Of a DNA stretch of 64,000 bases, positions 40,639-51,130 are shown piece by piece. How positions within the stretch are numbered: position 1 is the stretch's first letter; each line of letters starts with the position of its first letter. The stretch is from Symsagittifera roscoffensis. Its lineage: Eukaryota; Xenacoelomorpha; Acoela; Convolutidae. The stretch is from assembly GCF_963678635.1 (NCBI RefSeq), contig NC_087064.1:12322819-12386818 (forward strand), given 5' to 3'. A model generated the notes under the pieces. The model saw only the letters and a list, made by a program, of their open reading frames with translations, had not been told where the DNA came from and made no database searches. Position numbers and translations under genes: made by a program.

Positions 40639-40709
40639 GCATCGCTGGTTCAGTGGTAGAATTGTCGCCTCCCACGCTATAGACGCATGTTCGCTTCCCA
40701 GCCGATGCA
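40639..40709 (+). pseudogene. tRNA-Gly-like, class F (CCC)
   Basis: Nearly identical to 16622 and 24743, including the AAAGAGGGGTTTTAAAC spacer that follows, although it lies in another neighbourhood. Confidence 0.85.
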
Positions 40710-40924
40710 TAGCAGAAACAATTTTCTAGGAAAGAGGGGTTTTAAACTTTTGTAACTTATTACTGTTCCACTGTCAAAAAAGAGAAAACTACTGAAATAT
40801 TCAGCTGAATTCAAAACCTCAATTAGAATGAAACAAAGTTTTCATGATTTTGTTCAAAGTTTTGATGAAAAAGTTGGATTGAAGAGCAAAACTTTGTTCA
40901 GACGATTAAAATAGTGTAAATTAA

Positions 40925-40995
40925 GCATCGCTGGTTCATTATTAGAATTTTCGCCTGCCGCGAGATAGACACGGTTTCGATTCCCGACCGATGCT
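40925..40995 (+). pseudogene. tRNA-Gly(GCC)-like, class A
   Basis: 1,444-bp copy of 39481. Confidence 0.83.
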
Positions 40996-41205
40996 TAGCA
41001 GAAAAAATTTCCTAGGAAAAAGCAGTCTCAAACTTTTGTAACTTTTTACTGTACCACTGTCAAAAAAGAGGAAAACTACTCAAATAAATAGCTGTATTTT
41101 AAAACTCAAATGAATTGAATCATTCAAGATTTCGATTCAAAATATTGTTAGGAAACTGAAACGAAGGGCAAACTTTTTGTTCAAACAGTGACCAACTTAA
41201 TTCAA

Positions 41206-41276
41206 GCAGCAGTGGTTCAGTGGCAGGATTGTCGCCTGCAAAGCAAAATACCCGTGTTCAAGTCCCGGCCGATGCA
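41206..41276 (+). pseudogene. tRNA-Gly-derived, class C, anticodon GCA
   Basis: 1,444-bp copy of 39762. Confidence 0.83.
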
Positions 41277-41491
41277 GCGCAGAGAGTTTTACTAGAAAAG
41301 TGCACATTTAAGATTCTGTAATTTTTACTGTCCACTGTCAAAAAAGAGGAAAAATACTGAAATATTCAGCTGAATTCAAAACCTCAATTAGAATGAAACA
41401 AAGTTTTCATGCTTTTGTTAGAAGTTTTGATGAAAAGATTGGATTGAAGAGCAAAACTTTGTTCAGACGATTAAAACAGATAAAAAATCAA

Positions 41492-41562
41492 GCATCGGTG
41501 GTTCAGTCTTAGCATTGTCGCTTTCCACGCGATAGACCATGGTTCAATTCCCGGGCGATGCA
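41492..41562 (+). pseudogene. tRNA-Gly-like, class B
   Basis: 1,444-bp copy of 40048. Confidence 0.83.
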
Positions 41563-41790
41563 TAGCAGAAAACAAAAAAAATTTCTAGAAAAGCGCAATT
41601 TTACGTTTTTTTTTTCAATTTTTTACTGTACCACTGTCAAAAAAGAGGAAAACTACTCAAATAATTAGCTGAATTCGAAACCTTAATTGAAAAGAAACAA
41701 GGTTTCAAGATTTTGATTCGAAGCTTTGATGAAAAAAAAATGGAATGAAGAGCAAAACTTTGTTGGAACGATTAAAACTGTATATATCAA

Positions 41791-41861
41791 GCATCGGTGG
41801 TTCAGTCCTAGAATTGTCTCCTGCCACGCGACAGACCCGGATTCGATTCCCGGCCGATGCA
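41791..41861 (+). pseudogene. tRNA-Gly(GCC)-like, class E
   Basis: 1,444-bp copy of 40347. Confidence 0.85.
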
Positions 41862-42082
41862 AAGCAGCAAAGCAAAAAACTTTGCCGGAAAAGCGCAAAC
41901 TTAAATTTTTGCGTTTATTACTGCTCCACTGTCAAAAAGAGGAAAAATACTGAAATATTCAGCTGAATTCAAAACCTCAATTAGAATGAAACAAAGTTTT
42001 CATGATTTTGTTCAAAGTTTTGATGAAAAAGTTAGATTGAAGAGCAAAACTTTGTTCAGACGATTAAAATAGTGTAAATTAA

Positions 42083-42153
42083 GCATCGCTGGTTCAATAT
42101 TACAATTTTCGCCTGCCGCGAGATAGACCCGGTTTCGATTCCCGACCGATGCA
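42083..42153 (+). pseudogene. tRNA-Gly(GCC)-like, class A
   Basis: Relative of 39481 with CAATATTACAATT and T stem CCGGT. Confidence 0.83.
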
Positions 42154-42363
42154 TAACAGAAAAAATTTCCTAGGAAAAAGCAGTCTTAAACTTTTGTAAC
42201 TTTTTACTGTACCACTGTCAAAAAAGAGGAAAACTACTCAAATAAATAGGTGTATTTTAAAACTCAAATGAATTGAATCATTCAAGATTTCGATTCAAAA
42301 TATTGTTAGGAAACTGAAACGAAGGGCAAAGTTTTTGTTCAAACAGTGAACAACTTAATTCAA

Positions 42364-42434
42364 GCAGCAGTGGTTCAGTGGCAAGATTGTCGCCTGCAAA
42401 GCAAAATACCCGTGTTCGAGTCCCAGCCGATGCA
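42364..42434 (+). pseudogene. tRNA-Gly-derived, class C, anticodon GCA
   Basis: GGCAAGATT D arm; T strand CCCAG. Confidence 0.83.
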
Positions 42435-42646
42435 GCGCAGAGAGTTTTACTAGAAAAGTGCAAGTTTAAAATTCTGTAATTTTTACTGTCCACTGTCAAA
42501 AAGAAGAAAAATACTGAAATATTCAGCTGAATTCAAAACCTCAATTAGAATGAAACAAAGTTTTCATGCTTTTGTTTGAAGTTTTGATGAAAAGATTGGA
42601 TTGAAGAGCAAAACTTTGTTCAGACGATTAAAATAGTGTAAATTAA

Positions 42647-42717
42647 GCATCGCTAGTTCAATAGTAGAATTGTCCCCTGCCACGCGATAGACCCGATTTC
42701 GATGCCCGTCCGATTGA
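42647..42717 (+). pseudogene. tRNA-Gly(GCC)-like, class A/D
   Basis: GCTAGTTCAATAG, GTCCCC, T loop TTCGATG, end CCGATTGA: acceptor 3' end lost. Confidence 0.8.
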
Positions 42718-42938
42718 AATCAGAAAAGCAGAAAAACTTTGCCAGAAAAGCGCAAACTTAAATGTTTGCAACGTTTTACTGTTCCACCGTCAAAAAAGAG
42801 GAAACTACTGAAATGTTCAGCTGAATTCAACCTCAATTAGAATGAAATAAATTTTTCATGATTTTGTTCGAAGTTTCGAAGAAAAAAATGGATTGAAGAG
42901 CAAAACTTTGTTCAAACGATTAATAAAGTGTAAATCAA

Positions 42939-43009
42939 GCATCGGTGGTTCCGTGGTAGAATTTTCGCCTGCCACGCGATAGACCCGGGTTCGATTCCCG
43001 GCCGATGCA
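42939..43009 (+). tRNA. tRNA-Gly (GCC), near-intact
   Basis: Exact except A14 to C (TTCCGTGG), which hits the A box, and T27, which opens the 27-43 pair. Possibly a pseudogene. Confidence 0.35.
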
Positions 43010-43219
43010 TAGCAGAAAAAATTTCCTAGGGAAGAGCAGTCTTAACCTTTTGTAACTGATTACTGTTCCACTGTCTAAAAAGAAAACTACTCAAATAAAT
43101 AGCTGAAGTTCAAAACTCGAGTGTAATGAATCATTCATGATTTTGATTCAAAAATTTGGTGAAAGATTGAAATGAAGAGCAAAGTTTTTGTTCAAACGAT
43201 TAAAACAGATAAAAATCAA

Positions 43220-43290
43220 GCATCGGTGGTTCAGTTGTAGCATTTTTGCCTTCCACGCAATAGACCATGGTTCGATTCCCGGGCGATGCA
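43220..43290 (+). pseudogene. tRNA-Gly-like, class B (UCC)
   Basis: TTTTTGCCTTCC; GCAAT stem. Distant partner of 8143. Confidence 0.84.
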
Positions 43291-43503
43291 AAGCGGAAAC
43301 GTAGAAAAAATTTTCTAGAAAAGCGCCATTTTATCTTTTTTCAATTTTTTATTGTGCCACTGTCAAAAAAGAGGAAAACTTCTCAAAAAATTAGCTGAGT
43401 TAAAATTAAACAAAGTTTTTATGATTTTGATTCAACGCTTTGATGAAAAACTTGGATGATAGAGCAAAACTTTCTTGAAACTATCAAAAACAGATCAAAT
43501 CAA

Positions 43504-43574
43504 GCATCGGTGGTTCAGTCGTAGAATTGGCGCCTGCCACGCGATAGACCCGATTTCGATTCCCGGCCGATGCA
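43504..43574 (+). pseudogene. tRNA-Gly(GCC)-like, class D
   Basis: GGCGCC, T stem CCGAT against CCCGG. Partner of 8438. Confidence 0.85.
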
Positions 43575-43793
43575 AATCGTAAAAGCAGAAAAATTTTGCC
43601 GGAAAAGCGCAATTTAATTTTTTGCAGCTTTTTTTGTTCCACTGTCAAAAAAGAGGAAACTACTGAAATGTTCAGCTGAATTCAACCTCAATTAGAATGA
43701 AACAAATTTTTCATGATTTTGTTCGAAGTTTCGAAGAAAAAATTGGATTGAAGAACAAAACTTTGTTCAAACGATTAAAATAGTGTAAATCAA

Positions 43794-43864
43794 GCATCGG
43801 TGGTTCAGTGGTACAATTGTCGCTTGCCACGCGATAGACCCGGGTTCAATTCCCGGCCGATGCA
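43794..43864 (+). pseudogene. tRNA-Gly(GCC)-like, class A
   Basis: GTACAAT D arm as in 8717; CGCTTGCC; T loop TTCAATT. Confidence 0.84.
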
Positions 43865-44085
43865 TAGCAGAAAAGCAGAAAAGTTTAGCCGGAAAAGCGC
43901 AAATTTAAATTTTTGCAACTTTTTACTGTTCCAATGTCAAAATAGAGGAAACTACTGAAATATTCAGCTGAATTCAACCTCAATTAGAATGAAATTAATT
44001 TTTCATGATTTTGTTCGAAGTTTCGAAGAAAAAATTGGATTGAAGATCAAAATTTTATTCAAACGATTAAAATAGTGTAAAACAA

Positions 44086-44156
44086 GAATCGGTGGTTCAG
44101 TGGTAGAATTGTCGCCTGCCACGCAATGAACTCGAGTTCGATTCCCGGCCGATGCA
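44086..44156 (+). pseudogene. tRNA-Gly(GCC)-like, class A
   Basis: GAATCGG start; GCAATGAACTCGAG. Partner of 9009. Confidence 0.83.
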
Positions 44157-44373
44157 TAGCAGAAAAAAGTTTCTAGGAAAGAGCAGTCTTAAAACTTTGT
44201 AACTTTTTACTGTTCCACTGTCAAAAAAGAGGAAACCTACTCAAATAATTAGCTGAATTGGAAACCTCAATTAAAATTAAACGAAGCTTTCATGATTTTG
44301 ATTAAACGCTTTGATGAAAAACTTGGCTGATAGAGCAAAACTTTGTTCAAACTATCAAAACAGATTACATCAA

Positions 44374-44444
44374 GCATCGGTGGTTCAGTCTTAGCATTGT
44401 CTCCTTCCACGCGATAGACCATGGTTCAATTCCCGGGAGATGCA
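44374..44444 (+). pseudogene. tRNA-Gly-like, class B (UCC)
   Basis: TCTTAG D loop; CTCCTTCC; end GAGATGC. Partner of 9297. Confidence 0.83.
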
Positions 44445-44668
44445 TAGCAGAAAAGCAACAAAACATTTCTAGAAAAGCGCAATTTTACGTTTTTTCAAAT
44501 TTTTACTGTGCCACTGTCAAAATAGAGGAAAACTACTCAAATAATTAGCTGATTTCGAAACCTCAATTGAAATGAAATAAGGTTTCAAGATTTTGATTTG
44601 AAGCTTTGATGAAAAAAATGGAATGATAAGCAAAACTTTGTTGGAACAATTAAAACAGTATAAGTCAA

Positions 44669-44739
44669 GCATCGGTGGTTCAGTCCTAGAATTGCCTCCT
44701 GCCACGCGACAGACCGGGGTTCGATTCCCGGCCGATGCA
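44669..44739 (+). pseudogene. tRNA-Gly(GCC)-like, class E
   Basis: TCCTAG D loop; GCCTCCTGCC; T stem CGGGG. Partner of 9549. Confidence 0.84.
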
Positions 44740-44960
44740 AAGCAGCAAAGCAAAAAACTTTGCCGGAAAAGCGTTAACTTAAATTTTTGCGTTTATTACT
44801 GCTCCACTGTCAAAAAAGAGGAAACTACTAAAATATTCAGCTGAGTTCAAAACCTCAACTAGACTGAAACAAAGTTTTCATGATTTTGTTCAAAGTTTTG
44901 ATGAAAAAGTTGGATTGAAGAGCAAAACTTTCTTCAGACGATTAAAATAGTGTAAATCAA

Positions 44961-45031
44961 GCATCGCTGGTTCAATAGTAGAATTGTCGCCTGCCACGCG
45001 ATAGACCCGGTTTCGAGTCCCAACCGATGCA
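44961..45031 (+). pseudogene. tRNA-Gly(GCC)-like, class A
   Basis: CAATAGTAG; T arm CCGGTTTCGAGTCCCAA. Partner of 9841. Confidence 0.83.
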
Positions 45032-45241
45032 TAGCAGAAAAATTTTCCTAGGAAAAAGCAGTCTTAAACTTTTGTAACTTTTTACTGTACCACTGTCAAA
45101 AAAGAGGAAAACTACTCAGATAAATAGCTGTATTTTAAAACTCAAATGAATTGAATCATTTAAGATTTCGAATCAAAATATTGTTAAAAAACTGAAACTA
45201 AGGGCAAAGTTTTTGTACAAACGGTGAACAACTTAATTCAA

Positions 45242-45312
45242 GCATCAGTGGTTCAGTGGCAGGATTGTCGCCTGCAAAGAAAAATACCCGGGTTCGAGTC
45301 CCGGCTAATGCA
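45242..45312 (+). pseudogene. tRNA-Gly-derived, class C, anticodon GCA
   Basis: CTGCAAAGAAAAAT; T stem CCGGG pairs; end CTAATGC. Partner of 10122. Confidence 0.82.
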
Positions 45313-45524
45313 GCGCAGAGAGTTTTACTAGAAAAGCGCAAGTTTAAGTTTCTGTAATTTTTACTGTCCACTGTCAAAAAGAGGAAAACTACTGAAGTAT
45401 TCAGCTGAATTCAAAACCTCAATTAGAATGAAACAAAGTTTTCATGATTTTGTTCGAAGTTTTGATGAAAAGATTGGATTGAAAAGCAAAACTTTGTTCA
45501 AACTATCAAAACAGATTACATCAA

Positions 45525-45595
45525 GCATCGGTGGTTCAGTCGTAGAATTGTCGTCTGCCACGCGATAGACCCGATTTCGATTCCCTTGCGATGCA
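45525..45595 (+). pseudogene. tRNA-Gly(GCC)-like, class D
   Basis: CGTCTGCC; end CTTGCGATGC. Confidence 0.83.
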
Positions 45596-45816
45596 AATCA
45601 GAAAAGCAGAAAAATTTTGCCAGAAAAACGCAAACTTAACTTTTTGCAACTTTTTACTGTTCCACTGTCAAAAAAGATAAAACTACTGAAATATTCAGCT
45701 GAATTCAACCTCAATTAGAGTGAAACAAATTTTTCATAATTTTGTTCAAAGTTTCGAAGAAAAAATTGGATTGAAGGGCAAAACTTTGTTAAAACGATTA
45801 AAATAGTGTAAATCAA

Positions 45817-45887
45817 GCATCGGTGTTTCAGTGGTAGAATTTTTGCCTGCCACGCGATAGATCCGGGTTCGATTCCCGGCCGATGCA
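45817..45887 (+). pseudogene. tRNA-Gly(GCC)-like, class A
   Basis: GGTGTTTCAG, TTTTTGCC and GATAGATCC; T arm and acceptor exact. Copies at 46982, 47850, 48723. Confidence 0.82.
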
Positions 45888-46097
45888 TAGCAGAAAAAAT
45901 TTCCTAGGAAAGAGCAGTCTTAACCTTTTGTAACTTATTACTGTTCCACTGTCAAAAAAGAAAACTACTCAAATAAATAGCTGAAGTTCAAAACTCAAAT
46001 GTAATGAATCATTCATGATTTTGATTCAAAAACTTGGTGAAAGATTGAAATGAAGAGCAAAGTTTTTGTTCAAACGATTAAAACAGATAAAAATCAC

Positions 46098-46168
46098 GCA
46101 TCGGTGGTTTAGTTGTAGCATTTTCGCCTTCCACGCAATAGACCATGGTTCGATTCTCGGGCGAGGCA
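46098..46168 (+). pseudogene. tRNA-Gly-like, class B (UCC)
   Basis: TTTAG D arm; T strand CTCGG; end GCGAGGC. Copy at 48131. Confidence 0.83.
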
Positions 46169-46394
46169 AAGCAAAAAAGCAGAAAAACGTTTTCTAGAAA
46201 AGCGTCATTTTACGTTTTTTCAATTTTTTATTGTGCCACTGTCAAAAAAGAGGAAAACTACTCAAATAAATAGCTGGATTGGAAACCTCAATTAAAATTA
46301 AACAAAGTTTTTATGATTTTGATTCAACGCTTTGATGAAAAACTTGGATGAAAGAGCAAAACTTTGTTCAAACTATCAAAACAGATTACATCAA

Positions 46395-46465
46395 GCATCG
46401 GTGGTTCAGTCGTAGAATTGGCGCTTGCCACGCGATAGACCCGATTTCGATTCGCGTCCGAGGCA
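46395..46465 (+). pseudogene. tRNA-Gly(GCC)-like, class D
   Basis: GGCGCTTGCC; T strand TTCGCGTCCGAGGC. Copies at 47559, 48428, 49300. Confidence 0.83.
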
Positions 46466-46689
46466 AATCAGAAAAGCTGAAAAATTTTGCCGGAAAAGCA
46501 CAAACTAAATTTTTGCAACTTTTTACTGTTCCACTGTCAAGAAGGAGGAAACTACTGAAATATTCAGCTGAATTCAACCTCAATTAGAATAAAAAAAATA
46601 TTTTTTTCGTGATTTTGTTTGAAGTTTCGAAGAAAAAATTGGATTGAAGAGCAAAACTTTGTTCAAACGATTAAAATAATGTAAATCAA

Positions 46690-46760
46690 GCATCGGTGTT
46701 TCAGTGGTAGAATTGTCGCCTGACACGCGATAGACCTGGGTTCAATTCCCGGCCGATGCG
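46690..46760 (+). pseudogene. tRNA-Gly-derived, class A, anticodon GAC
   Basis: CTGACACG; discriminator is G instead of A. The monomer missing from the second 2-kb copy. Confidence 0.83.
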
Positions 46761-46981
46761 TAGCAGAAAAGCAGAAAAGATTAGCCGGAAAAGCGCAAAT
46801 TTAAATTTTTGCAACTTTTTACTGTTCCACTGTCAAAAAAGAGGAAACTACTGAAATATTCAGCTGAATTCAACCTCAATTAGAATGAAAAAAATTTTTC
46901 ATGATTTTGTTCGAAGTTTCGAAGAAAAAATTGGATTGAAGAGCAAAACTTTGTTCAAACGATTAAAATAATGTAAAGCAA

Positions 46982-47052
46982 GCATCGGTGTTTCAGTGGT
47001 AGAATTTTTGCCTGCCACGCGATAGATCCGGGTTCGATTCCCGGCCGATGCA
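46982..47052 (+). pseudogene. tRNA-Gly(GCC)-like, class A
   Basis: Same core as 45817, 1,165 bp on. Confidence 0.82.
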
Positions 47053-47262
47053 TAGCAGAAAAAATTTCCTAGGAAAGAGCAGTCTTAACCTTTTGTAACT
47101 TATTACTGTTCCACTGTCAAAAAAGAAAAGTACTCAAATAAATAGCTGAAGTTCAAAACTCAAATGTAATGAATCATTCATGATTTTGATTCAAAAACTT
47201 GGTGAAAGATTGAAATGAAGAGCAAAGTTGTTGTTCAAACGATTAAAACAGATAAAAATCAG

Positions 47263-47333
47263 GCATCGGTGGTTCAGTTGTAGCATTTTCGCCTTCCACG
47301 CAATAGACCATGGTTCGATTCTCGGGCGATGCA
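47263..47333 (+). pseudogene. tRNA-Gly-like, class B (UCC)
   Basis: TTCAG D arm, T strand CTCGG, end GCGATGC. Copy at 49004. Confidence 0.84.
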
Positions 47334-47558
47334 AAGCAAAAAAACAGAAAACATTTTCTAGAAAAGCGCCATTTTACGTTTTTTCAATTTTTTATTGTGC
47401 CACTGTCAAAAAAGAGGAAAACTACTCAAATAAATAGCTGGATTGGAAACCTCATTTAAAATTAAACAAAGTTTTTATGATTTTGATTCAACGCTTTGAT
47501 GAAAAACTTGGATGAAAGAGCAAAACTTTGTTCAAACTATCAAAACAGATTACATCAA

Positions 47559-47629
47559 GCATCGGTGGTTCAGTCGTAGAATTGGCGCTTGCCACGCGAT
47601 AGACCCGATTTCGATTCGCGTCCGAGGCA
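47559..47629 (+). pseudogene. tRNA-Gly(GCC)-like, class D
   Basis: Same core as 46395. Confidence 0.83.
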
Positions 47630-47849
47630 AATCAGAAAAGCTGAAAAATTTTGCCGGAAAAGCACAAACTAAATTTTTGCAACTTTTTACTGTTCCACTG
47701 TCAAAAAAGATAAAACTACTGAAATATTCAGCTGAATTCAACCTGAATTAGAGTGAAACAAATTTTTCATAATTTTGTTCAAAGTTTCGAAGAAAAAATT
47801 GGATTGAAGGGCAAAACTTTGTTAAAACGATTAAAATAGTGTAAATCAA

Positions 47850-47920
47850 GCATCGGTGTTTCAGTGGTAGAATTTTTGCCTGCCACGCGATAGATCCGGG
47901 TTCGATTCCCGGCCGATGCA
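47850..47920 (+). pseudogene. tRNA-Gly(GCC)-like, class A
   Basis: 2,033-bp copy of 45817. Confidence 0.82.
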
Positions 47921-48130
47921 TAGCAGAAAAAATTTCCTAGGAAAGAGCAGTCTTAACCTTTTGTAACTTATTACTGTTCCACTGTCAAAAAAGAAAACTA
48001 CTCAAATAAATAGCTGAAGTTCAAAACTCAAATGTAATGAATCATTCATGATTTTGATTCAAAAACTTGGTGAAAGATTGAAATGAAGAGCAAAGTTTTT
48101 GTTCAAACGATTAAAACAGATAAAAATCAC

Positions 48131-48201
48131 GCATCGGTGGTTTAGTTGTAGCATTTTCGCCTTCCACGCAATAGACCATGGTTCGATTCTCGGGCGAGGC
48201 A
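48131..48201 (+). pseudogene. tRNA-Gly-like, class B (UCC)
   Basis: 2,033-bp copy of 46098. Confidence 0.83.
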
Positions 48202-48427
48202 AAGCAAAAAAGCAGAAAAACGTTTTCTAGAAAAGCGCCATTTTACGTTTTTTCAATTTTTTATTGTGCCACTGTCAAAAAAGAGGAAAACTACTCAAGT
48301 AAATAGCTGGATTGGAAACCTCAATTAAAATTAAACAAAGTTTTTATGATTTTGATTCAACGCTTTGATGAAAAACTTGGATGAAAGAGCAAAACTTTGT
48401 TCAAACTATCAAAACAGATTACATCAA

Positions 48428-48498
48428 GCATCGGTGGTTCAGTCGTAGAATTGGCGCTTGCCACGCGATAGACCCGATTTCGATTCGCGTCCGAGGCA
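48428..48498 (+). pseudogene. tRNA-Gly(GCC)-like, class D
   Basis: 2,033-bp copy of 46395. Confidence 0.83.
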
Positions 48499-48722
48499 AA
48501 TCAGAAAAGCTGAAAAATTTTGCCGGAAAAGCACAAACTAAATTTTTGCAACTTTTTACTGTTCCACTGTCAAGAAGGAGGAAACTACTGAAATATTCAG
48601 CTGAATTCAACCTCAATTAGAATAAAAAAAATATTTTTTTCGTGATTTTGTTTGAAGTTTCGAAGAAAAAATTGGATTGAAGAGCAAAATTTTGTTCAAA
48701 CGATTAAAATAATGTAAAGCAA

Positions 48723-48793
48723 GCATCGGTGTTTCAGTGGTAGAATTTTTGCCTGCCACGCGATAGATCCGGGTTCGATTCCCGGCCGATGCA
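48723..48793 (+). pseudogene. tRNA-Gly(GCC)-like, class A
   Basis: 1,741-bp copy of 46982; follows the class D core directly because the GAC monomer is absent. Confidence 0.82.
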
Positions 48794-49003
48794 TAGCAGA
48801 AAAAATTTCCTAGGAAAGAGCAGTCTTAACCTTTTGTAACTTATTACTGTTCCACTGTCAAAAAAGAAAAGTACTCAAATAAATAGCTGAAGTTCAAAAC
48901 TCAAATGTAATGAATCATTCATGATTTTGATTCAAAAACTTGGTGAAAGATTGAAATGAAGAGCAAAGTTGTTGTTCAAACGATTAAAACAGATAAAAAT
49001 CAG

Positions 49004-49074
49004 GCATCGGTGGTTCAGTTGTAGCATTTTCGCCTTCCACGCAATAGACCATGGTTCGATTCTCGGGCGATGCA
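49004..49074 (+). pseudogene. tRNA-Gly-like, class B (UCC)
   Basis: 1,741-bp copy of 47263. Confidence 0.84.
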
Positions 49075-49299
49075 AAGCAAAAAAACAGAAAACATTTTCT
49101 AGAAAAGCGCCATATTACGTTTTTTCAATTTTTTATTGTGCCACTGTCAAAAAAGAGGAAAACTACTCAAATAAATAGCTGGATTGGAAACCTCATTTAA
49201 AATTAAACAAAGTTTTTATGATTTTGATTCAACGCTTTGATGAAAAACTTGGATGAAAGAGCAAAACTTTGTTCAAACTATCAAAACAGATTACATCAA

Positions 49300-49370
49300 G
49301 CATCGGTGGTTCAGTCGTAGAATTGGCGCTTGCCACGCGATAGACCCGATTTCGATTCGCGTCCGAGGCA
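49300..49370 (+). pseudogene. tRNA-Gly(GCC)-like, class D
   Basis: 1,741-bp copy of 47559. Confidence 0.83.
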
Positions 49371-49590
49371 AATCAGAAAAGCTGAAAAATTTTGCCGGAA
49401 AAGCACAAACTAAATTTTTGCAACTTTTTACTGTTCCACTGTCAAAAAAGATAAAACTACTGAAATATTCAGCTGAATTCAACCTCAATTAGAGTGAAAC
49501 AAATTTTTCATAATTTTGTTCAAAGTTTCGAAGAAAAAATTGGATTGAAGGGCAAAACTTTGTTAAAACGATTAAAATAGTGTAAATCAA

Positions 49591-49661
49591 GCATCGGTGT
49601 TTCAGTGGTAGAATTGTCGCCTGACACGCGATAGACCTGGGTTCGATTCCCGGCCGATGCG
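49591..49661 (+). pseudogene. tRNA-Gly-derived, class A, anticodon GAC
   Basis: 5' part follows the 45817 pattern (GTGTTTCAG), 3' part the 46690 pattern (GACACG, discriminator G). Copy at 50768. Confidence 0.83.
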
Positions 49662-49882
49662 TAGCAGAAAAGCAGAAAAGATTAGCCGGAAAAGCGCAAA
49701 TTTAAATGTTTGCAACTTTTTACTGTTCCACTGTCGAAAAAGAGGAAACTACTGAAATATTCAGCTGAATTCAACCTCAATTAGAATGAAAAAAATTTTT
49801 CATGCTTTTGTTCGAAGTTTCGAAGAAAAAATTGGATTGAAGAGCAAAACTTTGTTCAAACGATTAAAATAGTGTAAATCAA

Positions 49883-49953
49883 GCATCGGTGGTTCAGTGG
49901 TAGAATTGTCGCCTGCCAAGCGATAGACCCAGGTTCGATTCCCGGCCGATGCA
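49883..49953 (+). tRNA. tRNA-Gly (GCC), one T-stem mismatch
   Basis: Exact except loop base 38 (A) and T stem CCAGG (A51-C63). Copy at 51060. Confidence 0.38.
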
Positions 49954-50176
49954 TAGCAGAAAAGCAGAAAAATTTAGCCGGAAAAGCGCAAATTTAAATT
50001 TTTGAAACTTTTTACTGTTCCACTGTCAAAAAAGAGGAAACTACTGAATTATTCAGCTGAATTCAACCTCAATTAGAATGAAAAAAATTTTTTTAATGAT
50101 TTTGTTCGAAGTTTCGAAGAAAAAATTGGATTGAAGAGCAAAACTTTGTTCAAACGATTAAAATAGTGTAAAACAA

Positions 50177-50247
50177 GGATCGGTTGTTCAGTGGTAGAAT
50201 TGTCGCCTGCCACGCAATAGACCTGGGTTCGATTCCCGGCCGATGCG
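50177..50247 (+). pseudogene. tRNA-Gly(GCC)-like, class A
   Basis: GGATCGGTTG start, GCAAT stem, discriminator G. Copies at 50471 and 51354. Confidence 0.83.
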
Positions 50248-50470
50248 TAGCAGAAAAGCAGAAAAGATTAGCCGGAAAAGCGCAAATTTAAATGTTTGCA
50301 ACTTTTTACTGTTCCACTGTCGAAAAAGAGGAAACTACTGAAATATTCAGCTGAATTCAACCTCAATTAGAATGAAAAAAATTTTTTTAATGATTTTGTT
50401 CGAAGTTTCGAAGAAAAAATTGGATTGAAGAGCAAAACTTTGTTCAAACGATTAAAATAGTGTAAAACAA

Positions 50471-50541
50471 GGATCGGTTGTTCAGTGGTAGAATTGTCGC
50501 CTGCCACGCAATAGACCTGGGTTCGATTCCCGGCCGATGCG
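50471..50541 (+). pseudogene. tRNA-Gly(GCC)-like, class A
   Basis: Identical core to 50177, 294 bp on. Confidence 0.83.
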
Positions 50542-50767
50542 TAGCAGAAAAGCAGAAAAGATTAGCCGGAAAAGCGCAAATTTAAATGTTTGCAACTTTT
50601 TACTGTTCCACTGTCGAAAAAGAGGAAACTACTGAAATATTCAGCTGAAATCAACCTCAATTAGAATGAAAAAAAATATTTTTTTCATGAGTTTGTTCGA
50701 AGTTTCGAAGAAAAAATTGGATTGAAGAGCAAAACTTTGTTCAAACGATTAAAATAATGTAAATCAA

Positions 50768-50838
50768 ACATCGGTGTTTCAGTGGTAGAATTGTCGCCTG
50801 ACACGCGATAGACCTGGGTTCGATTCCCGGCCGATGCG
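50768..50838 (+). pseudogene. tRNA-Gly-derived, class A, anticodon GAC
   Basis: 1,177-bp copy of 49591, starting ACATCGG. Confidence 0.83.
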
Positions 50839-51059
50839 TAGCAGAAAAGCAGAAAAGATTAGCCGGAAAAGCGCAAATTTAAATGTTTGCAACTTTTTAC
50901 TGTTCCACTGTCGAAAAAGAGGAAACTACTGAAATATTCAGCTGAATTCAACCTCAATTAGAATGAAAAAAATTTTTCATGCTTTTGTTCGAAGTTTCGA
51001 AGAAAAAATTGGATTGAAGAGCAAAACTTTGTTCAAACGATTAAAATAGTGTAAATCAA

Positions 51060-51130
51060 GCATCGGTGGTTCAGTGGTAGAATTGTCGCCTGCCAAGCGA
51101 TAGACCCAGGTTCGATTCCCGGCCGATGCA
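51060..51130 (+). tRNA. tRNA-Gly (GCC), one T-stem mismatch
   Basis: 1,177-bp copy of 49883, core identical. Confidence 0.38.

Larger units (their letters stand above)
39348..42080. repeat. 1,444-bp higher-order repeat, two copies
   Basis: 39348-40636 pairs with 40792-42080 at offset 1444 (cores A-like, C, B, E in each). Copy 1 is followed by a class F monomer at 40639; copy 2 is followed by another A-like monomer, as expected if the exchange crossed between unlike monomers. Confidence 0.9.
42939..45320. repeat. Order-conserved block, right copy (partner 7860-10200)
   Basis: Shares private core changes with the left copy, such as GTACAAT in the D arm (8717, 43794) and GACTCGAG or GAACTCGAG (9009, 44086). 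Confidence 0.83.
45650..49616. repeat. 2,033/1,741-bp higher-order repeat, two copies plus partial third
   Basis: 45650-47682 has seven monomers; 47683-49423 has six, lacking the counterpart of the GAC core at 46690; a third start runs to about 49616, where it meets a GAC-type core. Offsets are 2033 before and 1741 after the missing monomer. Confidence 0.92.
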
